Origin: Chrysopilus asiliformis
Lineage: Eukaryota > Arthropoda > Insecta > Diptera > Rhagionidae
Assembly: GCA_964034945.1 (NCBI GenBank)
Contig: OZ035961.1
Location: 6,306,001 to 6,370,000 of the forward strand
DNA length: 64,000 bases
Reading direction: 5' to 3'
Below the pieces are notes generated by a model. It made no database searches, was not told the DNA's origin, and was given only the letters and a program-made list of their open reading frames with translations. Positions 35,412-45,890 of the stretch are shown piece by piece (within the stretch, counting starts at the first letter, position 1; each line of letters begins with the position of its first letter). The position numbers and the translations under genes are program-made.

Positions 35412-35720
35412 CTGGGGGTTTTATTTTAAGTTCAAGGTTTAAAACTAATTGAATGATAAATTTCGAACGATTGAACCATTAAAAGTGTGTTCAATTATAA
35501 ATGCGCGAATAGTTCGTAAATACCTAATCCTATTATTGAGCCTAAATTCCGTGAAATCAAAGTTTAAAAATTCACCAATTGATTTTCAATTACTTAGTTT
35601 TTCTCATCAATAACGTTGATTTAGCCTGAAATTTGATTGGTTACATAGAGAATTTAAATTAATCTATATTAGGGATAAAAAGCATTGAATGACGTGCATA
35701 TATTATGTAATTAAATTTAA
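35412..35720. other. Spacer between two sister foldbacks
   Basis: AT-rich, no gene or structure seen. Confidence 0.5.
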
Positions 35721-36108
35721 ACATAAATAACGATGCACGATTTTGCCCCTAAACTAATTTTGGAATCAGTGCAGTTTTCACTTTGGTTGAGGACTTTTTG
35801 GAAAGGACACAGTCTCTAGTTTCATCCATATATGGCTTCAAGAGCCACCGAATTGCAGGGGGATGGTGAGGGGTTAACGAACTTTCTCGTGATTTGTCAC
35901 AGAAATCATGGCATAAATGGAAGTTATGCCCACGAGAAAATTCGTTAACCCCTCACCATCCCCCTGCAATTCGGTGGGTCTTGAAGGCATATATGGATGA
36001 AACTAGAGACAGTGCCCTTTCCAAAAAGTCCTCAACCAAAAAAAAAAACTACACGGGTTCAAAAGTTAACCCAGGGGCACGAAAAACGCTATTTCTTGTA
36101 TGGTTCTT
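35721..36108. mobile_element. Foldback element, sister copy 2
   Basis: Arms of about 170 bases pair around 35885-35945; the strongest part is TTCGTTAACCCCTCACCATC next to CCCCTGCAATTCGGTGG. Outer phrases (TTTCGTGCCCCT, TTTTGAACC, TTGGAAAGG, CTAGTTTCAT) correspond in order to copy 1. The interior differs from copy 1, so the two are relatives rather than a recent duplication. Confidence 0.7.
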
Positions 36109-38921
36109 TCCGCAATTTTGATTTTATTTTCTTTATAATGTTCAGATTTGTTGATAGGGGTTACCCAAAAAATACGTTCTGCTAGTTTCAGGCTTTTCGG
36201 ACCCACATTATGATAATTTTGTATGCCCCAGTAGCACAAATAAACGAAAAAAAAAACACTAAAATAGATACTAAAAATGATAAAAAATAATTTTTCTTAA
36301 ATAAATCTTAGACAATTATCCCACAGTGATCATAAAAATCTGACGTCGTTGCGTTCAACACAATCAAACGACCATTTTTATAGCAGCAGTTTACATCATA
36401 AAAACAATATTAAGCATGAACAAATTCGGTACCAAAAACATTAAAGCCGTGATCACACAATAAGGATATCGTTGGGCATTTAATTAAAAATAATTTATTA
36501 ACCATTTTGAGCGAAATGAATTTTTTTCTAACGTAACTAAAATGCAAACAGAAACAACATGAAAAAGAAGTTTTAAAATCAGCTAATAATAATGACTTAT
36601 ATTATTATTATTCTTTCTTTTTATTATTCGAGCGAAGAAAAAAACACAACTTCAAAACGAGGTCAACAAAAAATATCTTCTCAACAAATGTTTATTTTTT
36701 ATCATCCACTTTGGCACGTTATTTCTTTTCTGTAACTTCAGTTTTATTTTGTATAATTTTTTTCAAAATGCGCGACGATAAATGATTGCGACATGATTGT
36801 CTGTCTACTTAAATTTATTAAATAAATACATTCAACCTAACTGTCCTGTCTGTCATATGCACAGCCACATTCTTACGTTAATCACATTAAATCAACATAA
36901 AAGCTCGTTCCAGTACACGTTTTTACCACCAACAACCTGTCCAGGTGCATGCATTGTTACTTAGCGATTCGTGTGTGTTTAACTAGGAAAATTCATTCAA
37001 ACAAAAAACCACCGATAAAAACTCTTTTCAAATGGAAACCATTTCCTATCCATATTGAAATCACTTTTGGGTAGTTTTTGCACGCAATTTTCGGCCTTGG
37101 TATTTTGTTTAAAGTAGATTTTTTATCAAGAAGAAAAATAAAATTGATATAAAATATGTTGAAAAATCGCTACATTAAATAAAAATTTGAAATGCCATTG
37201 TGTATGGTAGATGATTTTGTGTGTTGAAATTCACTTGTATTTCACGCAGTATATTGATAAAAAATTTAAATTTTTCATTTCTTATCTCTTGACAATTTGC
37301 GTTGTTGTGGCGTTTGCTCGATTATACATGCGAATTTCTATATATACAAACACCACGTAGAAATTTATTATGCTGATTACTAATGCTATATGCTGGTGGA
37401 ATTCGGCTGTTGGGGAACATTTGGGGAGCAGCATTTTTCATGAGACGCTAGAGACCATAGAAAATGCTTTTCAAACAGCCAACTGTCGTGTTTTGAGCTG
37501 TATTTGTGTTTGTGAATTGGGCATTTGGGGCTTCTTATTTCCACGTAAATTGTTTATGTCTGGTAGACTCATAGTTTCCCAATTTTACACTCGACACGCG
37601 TAGTATTTTTTACTTTTTATTAATATGTTTTTAAACTGGATTCTCCTCCCTGCGTTGTTGTGAATAGAGCTTTAGAGTGTTCAGTGTTTCTCCTTCTAAC
37701 TTAAGATTCATTTCGTTTTAGCTCAGCACACGCTGATTTTTCAGCTTTTTCAACCCAAAAACACTTGAGTTGATGACGACTGTATGCTAAATTTCATTGG
37801 CTTTGCTAATTTTACCAGAATTTGCGTCCGTGTTTATCTTTTCTGTCGTTTTTCAAGCGAATTGGCCAACAACAAATCAGAAAACCTACACCTAAAATAT
37901 AGCAAATAGAAATTAATTTCTTGTGAAAAAAAGATATTATAATATTCCTACATTTCCAACGGTTGTTGGATAAAATATTATCAGTATTTTTTGATACAAA
38001 CTTTTTGTTATTTTTACAAATATTTACTTGATTTATTGAAACTCCAAATCATCTCATTTGTACCGCACTCAAATTTAAATCTTTCGATTTTTTGTTTCTA
38101 TTTGTGACCTGTTTGTTTATTTAATAGACTGTTTTTTCGTATTAAAAAAACATACGCTGATTTAAAGATGATTGGCTACACATGCTCTAACTAAAGGAAT
38201 TTTTGTCTGTTATTATTGCTCTTTTATAAGTTTTTTTATTCTTCTTTTAAATTTAAACCTTAAAATGAATTTCATTATTCAATAAAAGTTTTTTGGACAT
38301 ACAACTATGAACATTTTACACATGCACGAGTCGTTGCAAAAATATTCTCCCGTGCAATTGGATATGCTTGATTGCTGCTATAAATACGGCTTCACTTATG
38401 CAATTATTGTTATTGACGGTTGATATCTTGTACGAATCATCCATAGCCAATACAGACAGCAAGCAATCACTTATGCGATGTGATGTGATAACATAATCGA
38501 GAAAAATAGCCCTGGCGACCTTGATGGGAAACATTTCATATATTCGTTGGTAATTTTTACATATTTCGACTTATGTAGCTGATTTTTTTTAGGGTAGGAC
38601 AGAGGTCAATTGATTAATAAATTGAATAGGATGTTTTGCAAAGCCGGCTATCAAATGATAAAAAAAAATCATATTTTATGGTAAAATCAAGTAAAAGTGA
38701 TTTTCAGGTCAAATTCGTTGAAGAAATTTTTATCTGTTTATTATGATTGCCATTTACAATTTTAATGCATAGGAAAACCTTGGGAATTGATATTTTTGTT
38801 GGAAAAAACATGCAAAAAAACGATGTTTTAAAAATTGTTTTTTTACGATTAGCAGTTTATAATTAGTTAGAAAATTATACATCGGAATGATGAAGTTTAA
38901 AATAGTTTTTTCACCCATATT
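36109..38921. other. Non-coding stretch
   Basis: AT-rich, with frames up to 77 codons and no domain. The motif AAGCCGTGATCACAC at about 36444 resembles phrases near 18470 and 51424, perhaps ends of another decayed repeat. Confidence 0.45.
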
Positions 38922-38925
38922 TTAA

Positions 38926-39095
38926 CACGTTGACTGCCAGACAAATTTTGCAAAAATGTAAGGGAGATGCCAATACATGTATGTATGCATGTAGATTGTA
39001 GACCCACCTATGGAAAATGATAGCCTTGGCCGCTCATGAATCATAGTGCCAATTTTCACTGGCTATCAAAAATGATAGCCATGGCAGTCAATGTG
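38926..39095. mobile_element. 170-bp MITE with TTAA duplication
   Basis: Ends CACGTTGACTGCCA and, reversed, CACATTGACTGCCATGGC are inverted repeats. TTAA lies directly outside both ends (38922-38925 and 39096-39099), as in piggyBac-type elements. ATGATAGCC occurs twice inside. No coding capacity. Confidence 0.75.
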
Positions 39096-39624
39096 TTAAT
39101 AGCATTTATGAAATTTCGTATACTGGAAAAAAAATCTTGGAGTTGTCTTCGATTTATGCTTCTACCCGTTCGAAAAGCCTAAAATTAACGCAACGTATTT
39201 TATGAACTACGAGTTTCTTTGAGGAAGAGAGTACCGAAACTTGACACGTGTGCAGGTTAAAGCTGAACAGTGGTCCGTGCTCTTTCGTGCAGTCTCAGTA
39301 CAATTGTTTAAAAAGAGCTACAACTGTCAAAATTTTGAGTCTGATGAAGATGTCATTTGAAAATGTCGATTGTGAAAAATCTATTTCGGTCGAATTATTT
39401 CAAATTTTCTCTCTACTTGGATTTTAATGTGCGGGAAGATTATGTAAAAATCATATTTCAAATCATTTTAAAAAAATAATTCATTATTTTATCATTTTTA
39501 GTCATTTTGCATTTGATTAGTATGACTAAAAATTCAAAATGACGTCTGTCTTTCGTTACGCTTTTTTTATAATTTTTATTAGTCTTCGAATATATATCCT
39601 TCCTTCTTACGAACCTTTTCACGA
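39096..39624. other. Non-coding stretch
   Basis: Nothing coding or structured is seen. Confidence 0.45.
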
Positions 39625-40060
39625 ATTTAGCGATCCCTAAAACCCCCAGATGAGATTTTTTCCGGAAAATTTGAGGAAAATGATAATCCCGTTATTCTTG
39701 CAGATTTCTTATCGTCAGAATTGAATTCATCAATCCCAAAAACCGCCAGAGGAAATTTTTTTCCGGAAAATTTGAAGAAAAGAATAATTGCGTCATCTTG
39801 ACAGGATCTTTCGTTATCCTCACGGACTTCTTAATGCCAGAATCGAATTTACTAACCCCAAGAACCCCCAGAACATTTTTTTGGCGGAAAATTTGAGAAA
39901 AAGGATAATCATGTTATCCTCACAGAACTTTTCGTTAACCTTACAGGATTTCTTAACACCAAAATCGCATTCAACGACCCAAAAAACCACCAGATGGGAT
40001 TGTTTTGTGAAAAATTTGGGAAAAAGGATAATCGCGTAATTCTTACAGGACCTTCTCTTG
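39625..40060. repeat. Degenerate minisatellite, unit about 111-122 bp, four copies
   Basis: The phrase CCGGAAAATTTGAG followed by ATAATC-CGT-AT and CAGAATCGAATT recurs with ggaaaa anchors near 39664, 39775, 39886 and 40008. Copies are clearly diverged, so the array is old. Just downstream (40125-40200) lies GGGCCAAAATTGGATTGCAA followed by GACAGACAGACA, which may be part of the same repeat. Confidence 0.65.
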
Positions 40061-42487
40061 TCCTTACAAGGACGAAGTTGTGAAAATATTGTATTGTCGC
40101 CGGACTTACGTATCTTTGCAAAAGTTCAAGTCAATCGGATGAGTGGAATTGGGCCAAAATTGGATTGCAAGATTTGACCCTGACAGACAGACAGATACGA
40201 AGGCAAGCTAAATAAAAGCTTTTAAAGAGCCATATTTCAAGTCTCAAACTCTCGTTACTTGAATTCAATTTCAACTTTTTTTTACTTTGATCATTTTTAC
40301 ATAAGAAATTGTCCATAAAATATGGGAGGAGACGGGAGATTTGCGGTAGTAATTAAATATAAAATACGGGAGGTTTGCGGTAGTAATTAAATTTCATAAA
40401 AAAATCGTGGAAACGCGAGACGTAGGAGAAGAGAGGGGGGTAGTTTAAGAAGATAGAGTCCTTTCACTGGTACGAAGTCTTGACTGGGTATTTTTTTGCC
40501 GTATGTACATATATAGAAATTTTCATGTACTTGTAATGAATCAGTGAACATTATTTAATACATACTTATTTTATTTTTTAAATCATCACGAAAAAATTGT
40601 GAAAAAACTAATATTTTTTTCTTTTTGTTTCAGGTATGTACGACAATTTTTATCCTCACAATTTCATGTATGGAACGAGGTATGAAACAGTTTGGAAATC
40701 ACGAAATAAAATCTCAGATCTTTTTTTCTGTTATGCCTGATTTTTACAATGAAAATTCACAGAAGTTTCCCTCTCGAAAAGTCATTTTGCAAGTGAAATA
40801 ACTTCGCATTCGCCTCGCAGAAACAGGGAAACCTCAATTAAACGAAACTGTTTTTTTTTTACCAAGCATTTTTACTTGCAAAATCACTCGCTGAGAGCAA
40901 AACTTTTAAGAGTTTTCTTTAGAGTAAGAACCTCCTAATAAATGGAAAGAACTACAAACTTAACTGCTGAAAAATAGGATTTTAAATGTATAATAGGACC
41001 TATCGATGGGATGGATAGATGTCATGGCGAGGAAATGCTTCAAAAATTCAATAAAAATAATCAATTTTCTTTTCAAATTCATTGGAAAAACAATTGAAAG
41101 TAAACTAAGTGAACCATGATACGATCCATTTGTCTTGGTCACTTTAATCCCACTTCTCCACTCAGTTGTGGCTTCTTTTTGGCAGATGTCAACATAATTT
41201 TTCCGGTTGAAAATTTTTGTTTATGAGATGGAGAAGTCAAAGACAGCCAACCTTCTCGGATGATTTTGAAGTCATTCCCATTACACTAAGAATAGCAGAA
41301 AAACTGAAGAACTGTAAAACGGCGAGACCTTCAAACTGTGGTCGTTGAACGACATTAAAGCAGCACTCCGTCATCCAGCTAACCTTATCAAGTTCATGCA
41401 CACCACCAGCCCGACCCGGCGCGAATGGATAAACATTCGACTCGATAATCTCCCCTCCTCCGAAGAAGTTCTCTCTGATCGTGCTGATGACGGTAAATAT
41501 GATGATGATGGACTTTTAGCCTTTATATTCCACCAGTATTTCCATCTGCAGTACATGCTCATAGCCTTTGATGCTGATTCACAGGCTAAAATTCCCTTAA
41601 AAAAAGATTCAACAACCGAATGTTGCGTCTACATGGACGTCTTCTTGGTCTACTGCTTGGTATGATAGAATCAATTCAACATTCAGTGACGGAACGAAGA
41701 GCACTCATTTATTTACCTCCTGTGAGGATTTCGGTCTCCTACGGGTTTGATCTCCTCGGCAGGCATTCCATCATCAACATCTAACAACATCACATCATCG
41801 CACACACCTTATACATGTTGGTTACCCTAAATGGTTAGCTGTTCCTTCATTTTTGCGTCATCCAACTGAGGATTATATGCGTAGCGATACAAAGAAAGTG
41901 GTATAGTGCTGAAACTATAATGATGTGTTTTTGGGGAGATGGCCTGAAATCGAGACCATTAACGGCAGGAGCATAACCTTACCAGCAGGAAAGGCGATAC
42001 ATAAAACACCAAAGACGGAATGAAACCCTTGCCATTACCATCATCAACATAATTTACACACGGTCTGGTCGAACAAATATAGTTGGAATACATCTCCAGT
42101 TGAGCAGGCAAACAGGCAGGGCAGCCTGTGTTATAGGCTTTTATGCTGCTAGGTAGACAGTCGAATCGAGGCACCATGGATGGATGATCGACTAAAGACC
42201 GAAGAGACTCAAGAAAAAACCAAACTTGAACCTAGTTCTCTTCCTCTAGGGTCAAAGACTTTAGTATTTTTTTTTTCCCAAGTACGGAACACCGACAGTG
42301 GTGAATGTGTACTTCTACGCGTTCGATGGACTCCACTTCAATACGCGTACGAAACATTTTTTTTTTTTGGTTGGATTTCGCTTTACAGAACATCGATTTT
42401 TTTGCTATTGTAAATTCACCTCTTCTTTGGTCGAGACATGGTTCTTAAAAAAGTACTGTGAACAGCAATCATCGGAAACCTTGTGAG
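40061..42487. other. Non-coding stretch with one GC-richer open frame
   Basis: A direct repeat around TTTGCGGTAGTAATTAAAT lies at about 40342 and 40374. The frame 41345-41665 (106 codons) lies in DNA richer in G and C than its surroundings but has no domain that I recognise. Confidence 0.4.
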
Positions 42488-42527
42488 TTTTTTGTACCTT
42501 GGAAATCAGTCCGTGGACGAATAAAAA
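42488..42527. repeat. Exact 40-bp direct repeat, copy 1
   Basis: Identical to 44161-44200 (contains ACCTTGGAAATCAGTCCGTG). The flanks on both sides differ between the copies. Confidence 0.85.
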
Positions 42528-42734
42528 GGGAGTTTTTCGTTCATTCCATCTGTCTGCATGGTTGGACGGTTGTTCGATCGGTTAGATTTTTTTTTGTTTT
42601 ATTGGGTTTTATACTTGTTGAGGTTTGCCTGGAATTCAACAATTTGCCCGATGTTCTGAAACATTGTTGTGTTTTATATAACAAAGTATTGTTGATTATT
42701 TGAAAGATTTTTCGCTATCGTTTTGTTCCGAGTG

Positions 42735-42866
42735 GTTGGATTTTGATAGAAGACGCTTTATATCTTGAAATCAGAGGTGGAATTTTGATAGTATAAATAC
42801 ATGTACTATCAAAATTCCACTTCTGATTTCAAGACATAAAGCGTCGAAATCTAATGAAAATCCAAT
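42735..42866. repeat. Foldback hairpin of about 131 bp
   Basis: Arms of about 60 bases pair (TTGGATTTTGATAG... and its complement, with strongest pairing over GAAATCAGAGGTGGAATTTT). Related phrases (AATCAGAAGTGGGATTTCA-like) recur four or five times downstream to about 43150, suggesting several decayed copies. Confidence 0.65.
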
Positions 42867-44160
42867 AACAGTCGGTCTAGTAATATAAATTAGAACTGGA
42901 ATCCAATAATTCAAAGCTGAGATCCTAAAAATCGAACAGTTAAACTCAGAAGTGGGATTTCATGGTGGGTTTTTTTTTTTTAGAGTAGACGTTATAAACG
43001 CTGGCAACAAAAGTGGGATTTCAATAGTGGGGATTCTAAATATTGAAATCAGAAGTGAGATTTAAAATAGAATTTAAATACTTATAATTTTGTTCTACTG
43101 CGAAGTTTTTAAAAGTCTGAGCTCAGAAGTGGTATTTTGAGAAAAAGTGGGTTTTTGACTGAAAATTAGAAGCAGTATTACTAAAATGTCATTGATTTGA
43201 ACGAGGTATCAGTTTTATTTTTGACAAAATAAAAGTTTTTTGACCGTTATTTCGCTTTCTCGCTACAAACGGTTTTTTGTTTAAAAACAAATCTTATATG
43301 GTAACCCCATGAGATTTTTTCATTAAATTGTATTCTTTCAGAATGCGATCAAGCAAAAACGAAAAGAATTGCTTCGGCCCCCAAGAAGAAAAATGTTTAT
43401 TTTTTTTTCTTTTACTAAAATCACTTTTGCAGTATTTCCGTTCAATTTTTTTTAACGATCCGAATCGAAGCAAAATGAAATCCCAAATGATCCGATGGAT
43501 AGTCTGGATATACGGAGGTTGGTTCTGACCAATGATGGATCGTTTTAGGATTACTGGATTAAAGTGGACTTCATACACTTAGGTTCGTTAGGTTTTTAGT
43601 TTGTTTTCGCCTTCCTGTCTTCTATCCGAACAAAACTTCTTTTAATAATAGGCTTTGTAGATATCGGGAATTTTCGTAGAAGGACAATCATGATTTAGAC
43701 TGATTGCGGATCGTTTATACTTGTTTGATAGTTTGTGGTTTTTTAAATAGTCATCATCGTTATTATCGTTGTAGTAATTTCGCACCGATTCACTGTAATT
43801 ATTTCGAGTCGTTGTTGTTCGATTCGTCGTTCAAGTTCAGACAATTGTTTTCTTGTCTTTAATGTTTGATACGAATCGAATTTGAGGGTTCTGTGTATTT
43901 GATTGAAAGGTTATCAAAATGAAAACCACAGAATATCAATCTCGCCAATACCGTATTTTGTCTTTAAATTTCCTTTACTATTTTTAATTTCGTGTTTATT
44001 TTAACATGTAAATTGTAGTGACGCAAAATATAGCGCAACCCGAGTTAACTCGAGCGTGTATATTTATTGCCTCCTCGAATTAATTCGAGTGTGAACATTA
44101 TATGGCAGCGTAGTCCAAGTGCTAAAGTACCTGGTCTGTATTCCGGACGTCTGTGGTTCT
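42867..44160. other. Non-coding stretch with decayed repeats
   Basis: Contains the scattered AGAAGTGGGATTT-like fragments described for 42735-42866 and two small palindromes (GAGTTAACTC and CGAATTAATTCG) near 44042-44092. No gene supported. Confidence 0.4.
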
Positions 44161-44200
44161 TTTTTTGTACCTTGGAAATCAGTCCGTGGACGAATAAAAA
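44161..44200. repeat. Exact 40-bp direct repeat, copy 2
   Basis: Identical to 42488-42527. CCGGACGTCTGTGG lies before it and CCAGACTGTGG after it, a partial similarity in the flanks of this copy only. Confidence 0.85.
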
Positions 44201-45649
44201 TTCCAGACTGTGGCATGCTGTTATTCAAGACCACTCAACTTGCTTTACGAAATGAGTAGTGATATCTTATGTTTTCCATTAATTTCTTCAAATGTTCCAA
44301 TTTATATGAACAAGTCCAGAATTATGAAGATTTCTTCCATAATCACTTCTAGAATTCAGATATTGCCAATGTAAATGATTTAAATTCATAAAAGAAATTC
44401 ATAATAACGATGACTCGCATAATGAGGCAAAATTCCATTAATAATTATTGCTAATACCTAAAATTCTTTGTATTTAAGTACATTGGAGGTTAATACTGCC
44501 ACTCTACACCATATTGTCGTATTGCGTTCAATAAAATAATATTTTCGATTGGATCTAATCACCTCCTGTTGTGATATCGATTGATTGCGAACAAGTTAAT
44601 TTGTTTCGTCTTTGAAAATCTTATATTTTCCCATTATTTTCGATTTTCGCGCACAATTGAAACTCTGTGTATCGAAACTTTCTTGTAGATCCGTATCTGT
44701 ATCATTTTCTCGGGAATTTTCATTTAGTTGTTCAATTTTCAGCGGCAAACATGAAACACCATATTAGCAACACAGTCAGCTTTAGCTTTCATTATGATTC
44801 ACCAAAAATTTATCTTTTATCCAGTCAGTCACGGATAATAGTATTTTGAATCATCTGTTTTTTCTTTTCTTTTTCCAACGTTTTTGCAGAAGTCAGTATC
44901 GGCATCTAACTTTGACGGTATTTCATCATCTAATGGTAGATCTCGAAAATTCGGTCACTTCCATATCCATAATTGATGAATTTCAGCATCCCAAATCACT
45001 ACGTCATACACCTAAGTTTGAATTTTTACGAAATTATCGCATGACATCATAAGTTTTATGTCTATTGCAGTTATTTTATTGATAGCGAAATACGTCACGG
45101 CATGTGCGACACGTTTCCGCCTCAATAATTGCAAAACTTCTGCGATAATTGAACACCGTATGAAAACAAAGTCGTGAATCTTCGCATAACACTTTGAATG
45201 TAGCGATATATTAATAAGTATTTGTTAGGCTTTTGATTTCTGTGTTGGTGACGTGGTTATTTTAATGAATTCTTCGCCAATGCTCGATTAAAAACAGGAA
45301 GGGGACCTAGAATCGAAAATAGACAACCAGTCTTAGCCAGAATTACTTTGCTTTGCGTATAGCATCTTAACGATTTCAATTTGCATAAATACTTGAAAAA
45401 TTAAGTAAGCAGTTTTCTAGTTTCTTATAAATATGGCTGCTGGGAAACAGTTTGTAATTGCGGGAATTTTCGTTTTTTTTTTTTTCAATGGTTTTCATTA
45501 TCAAAAGTGTCGAGTCGGAAATCCCACACATGATTTTTTTTGTTAAATATTTTACACACAGAACCTTCTACTTAATTTTTAAAGAGTTTTTTTTTGTGTT
45601 TAAAGGATTTTTTTTTTAATCTTAAAAAAGTACGTGTCTGTCACTAGAA
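44201..45649. other. Non-coding stretch
   Basis: No gene, RNA or long palindrome recognised. Confidence 0.45.
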
Positions 45650-45890
45650 GTGTGTCCGATACGTACCATACACCAAAATGCTAGTGGTGTTAATAGCAAA
45701 GTTTTTCTCCCGTATGATTTTTACGAGAAGCACACCTGTAAAAAATTTCAAGTCTCTAGCTCAATCCCTTCGAAAGTTATGGTGTTCACGGATGGACAGA
45801 CAAAACAGACAGATGGTCAGACAGGTGGTCAGACAGGTGGTCAGACAGATGAACAGAGATGGATGTGAAGCCGGACACATAGAGTACTAA
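45650..45890 (+). repeat. Mini-me-like dispersed repeat, copy D
   Basis: Contains the core TTTCAAGTCTCTAGCTCAAT at about 45747, then CGAAAGTTATGGTGTTCACG and a GACA-rich tract that has expanded into a 12-bp tandem unit (GGTCAGACAGGT) at about 45813-45848. Confidence 0.6.

Noticed and set aside
35031..36185. Frames with the repeated peptide ACVNET-ANYLSN
   Set aside because: Both lie in the two arms of a foldback element; the similarity is DNA-level inverted repetition, not protein conservation.
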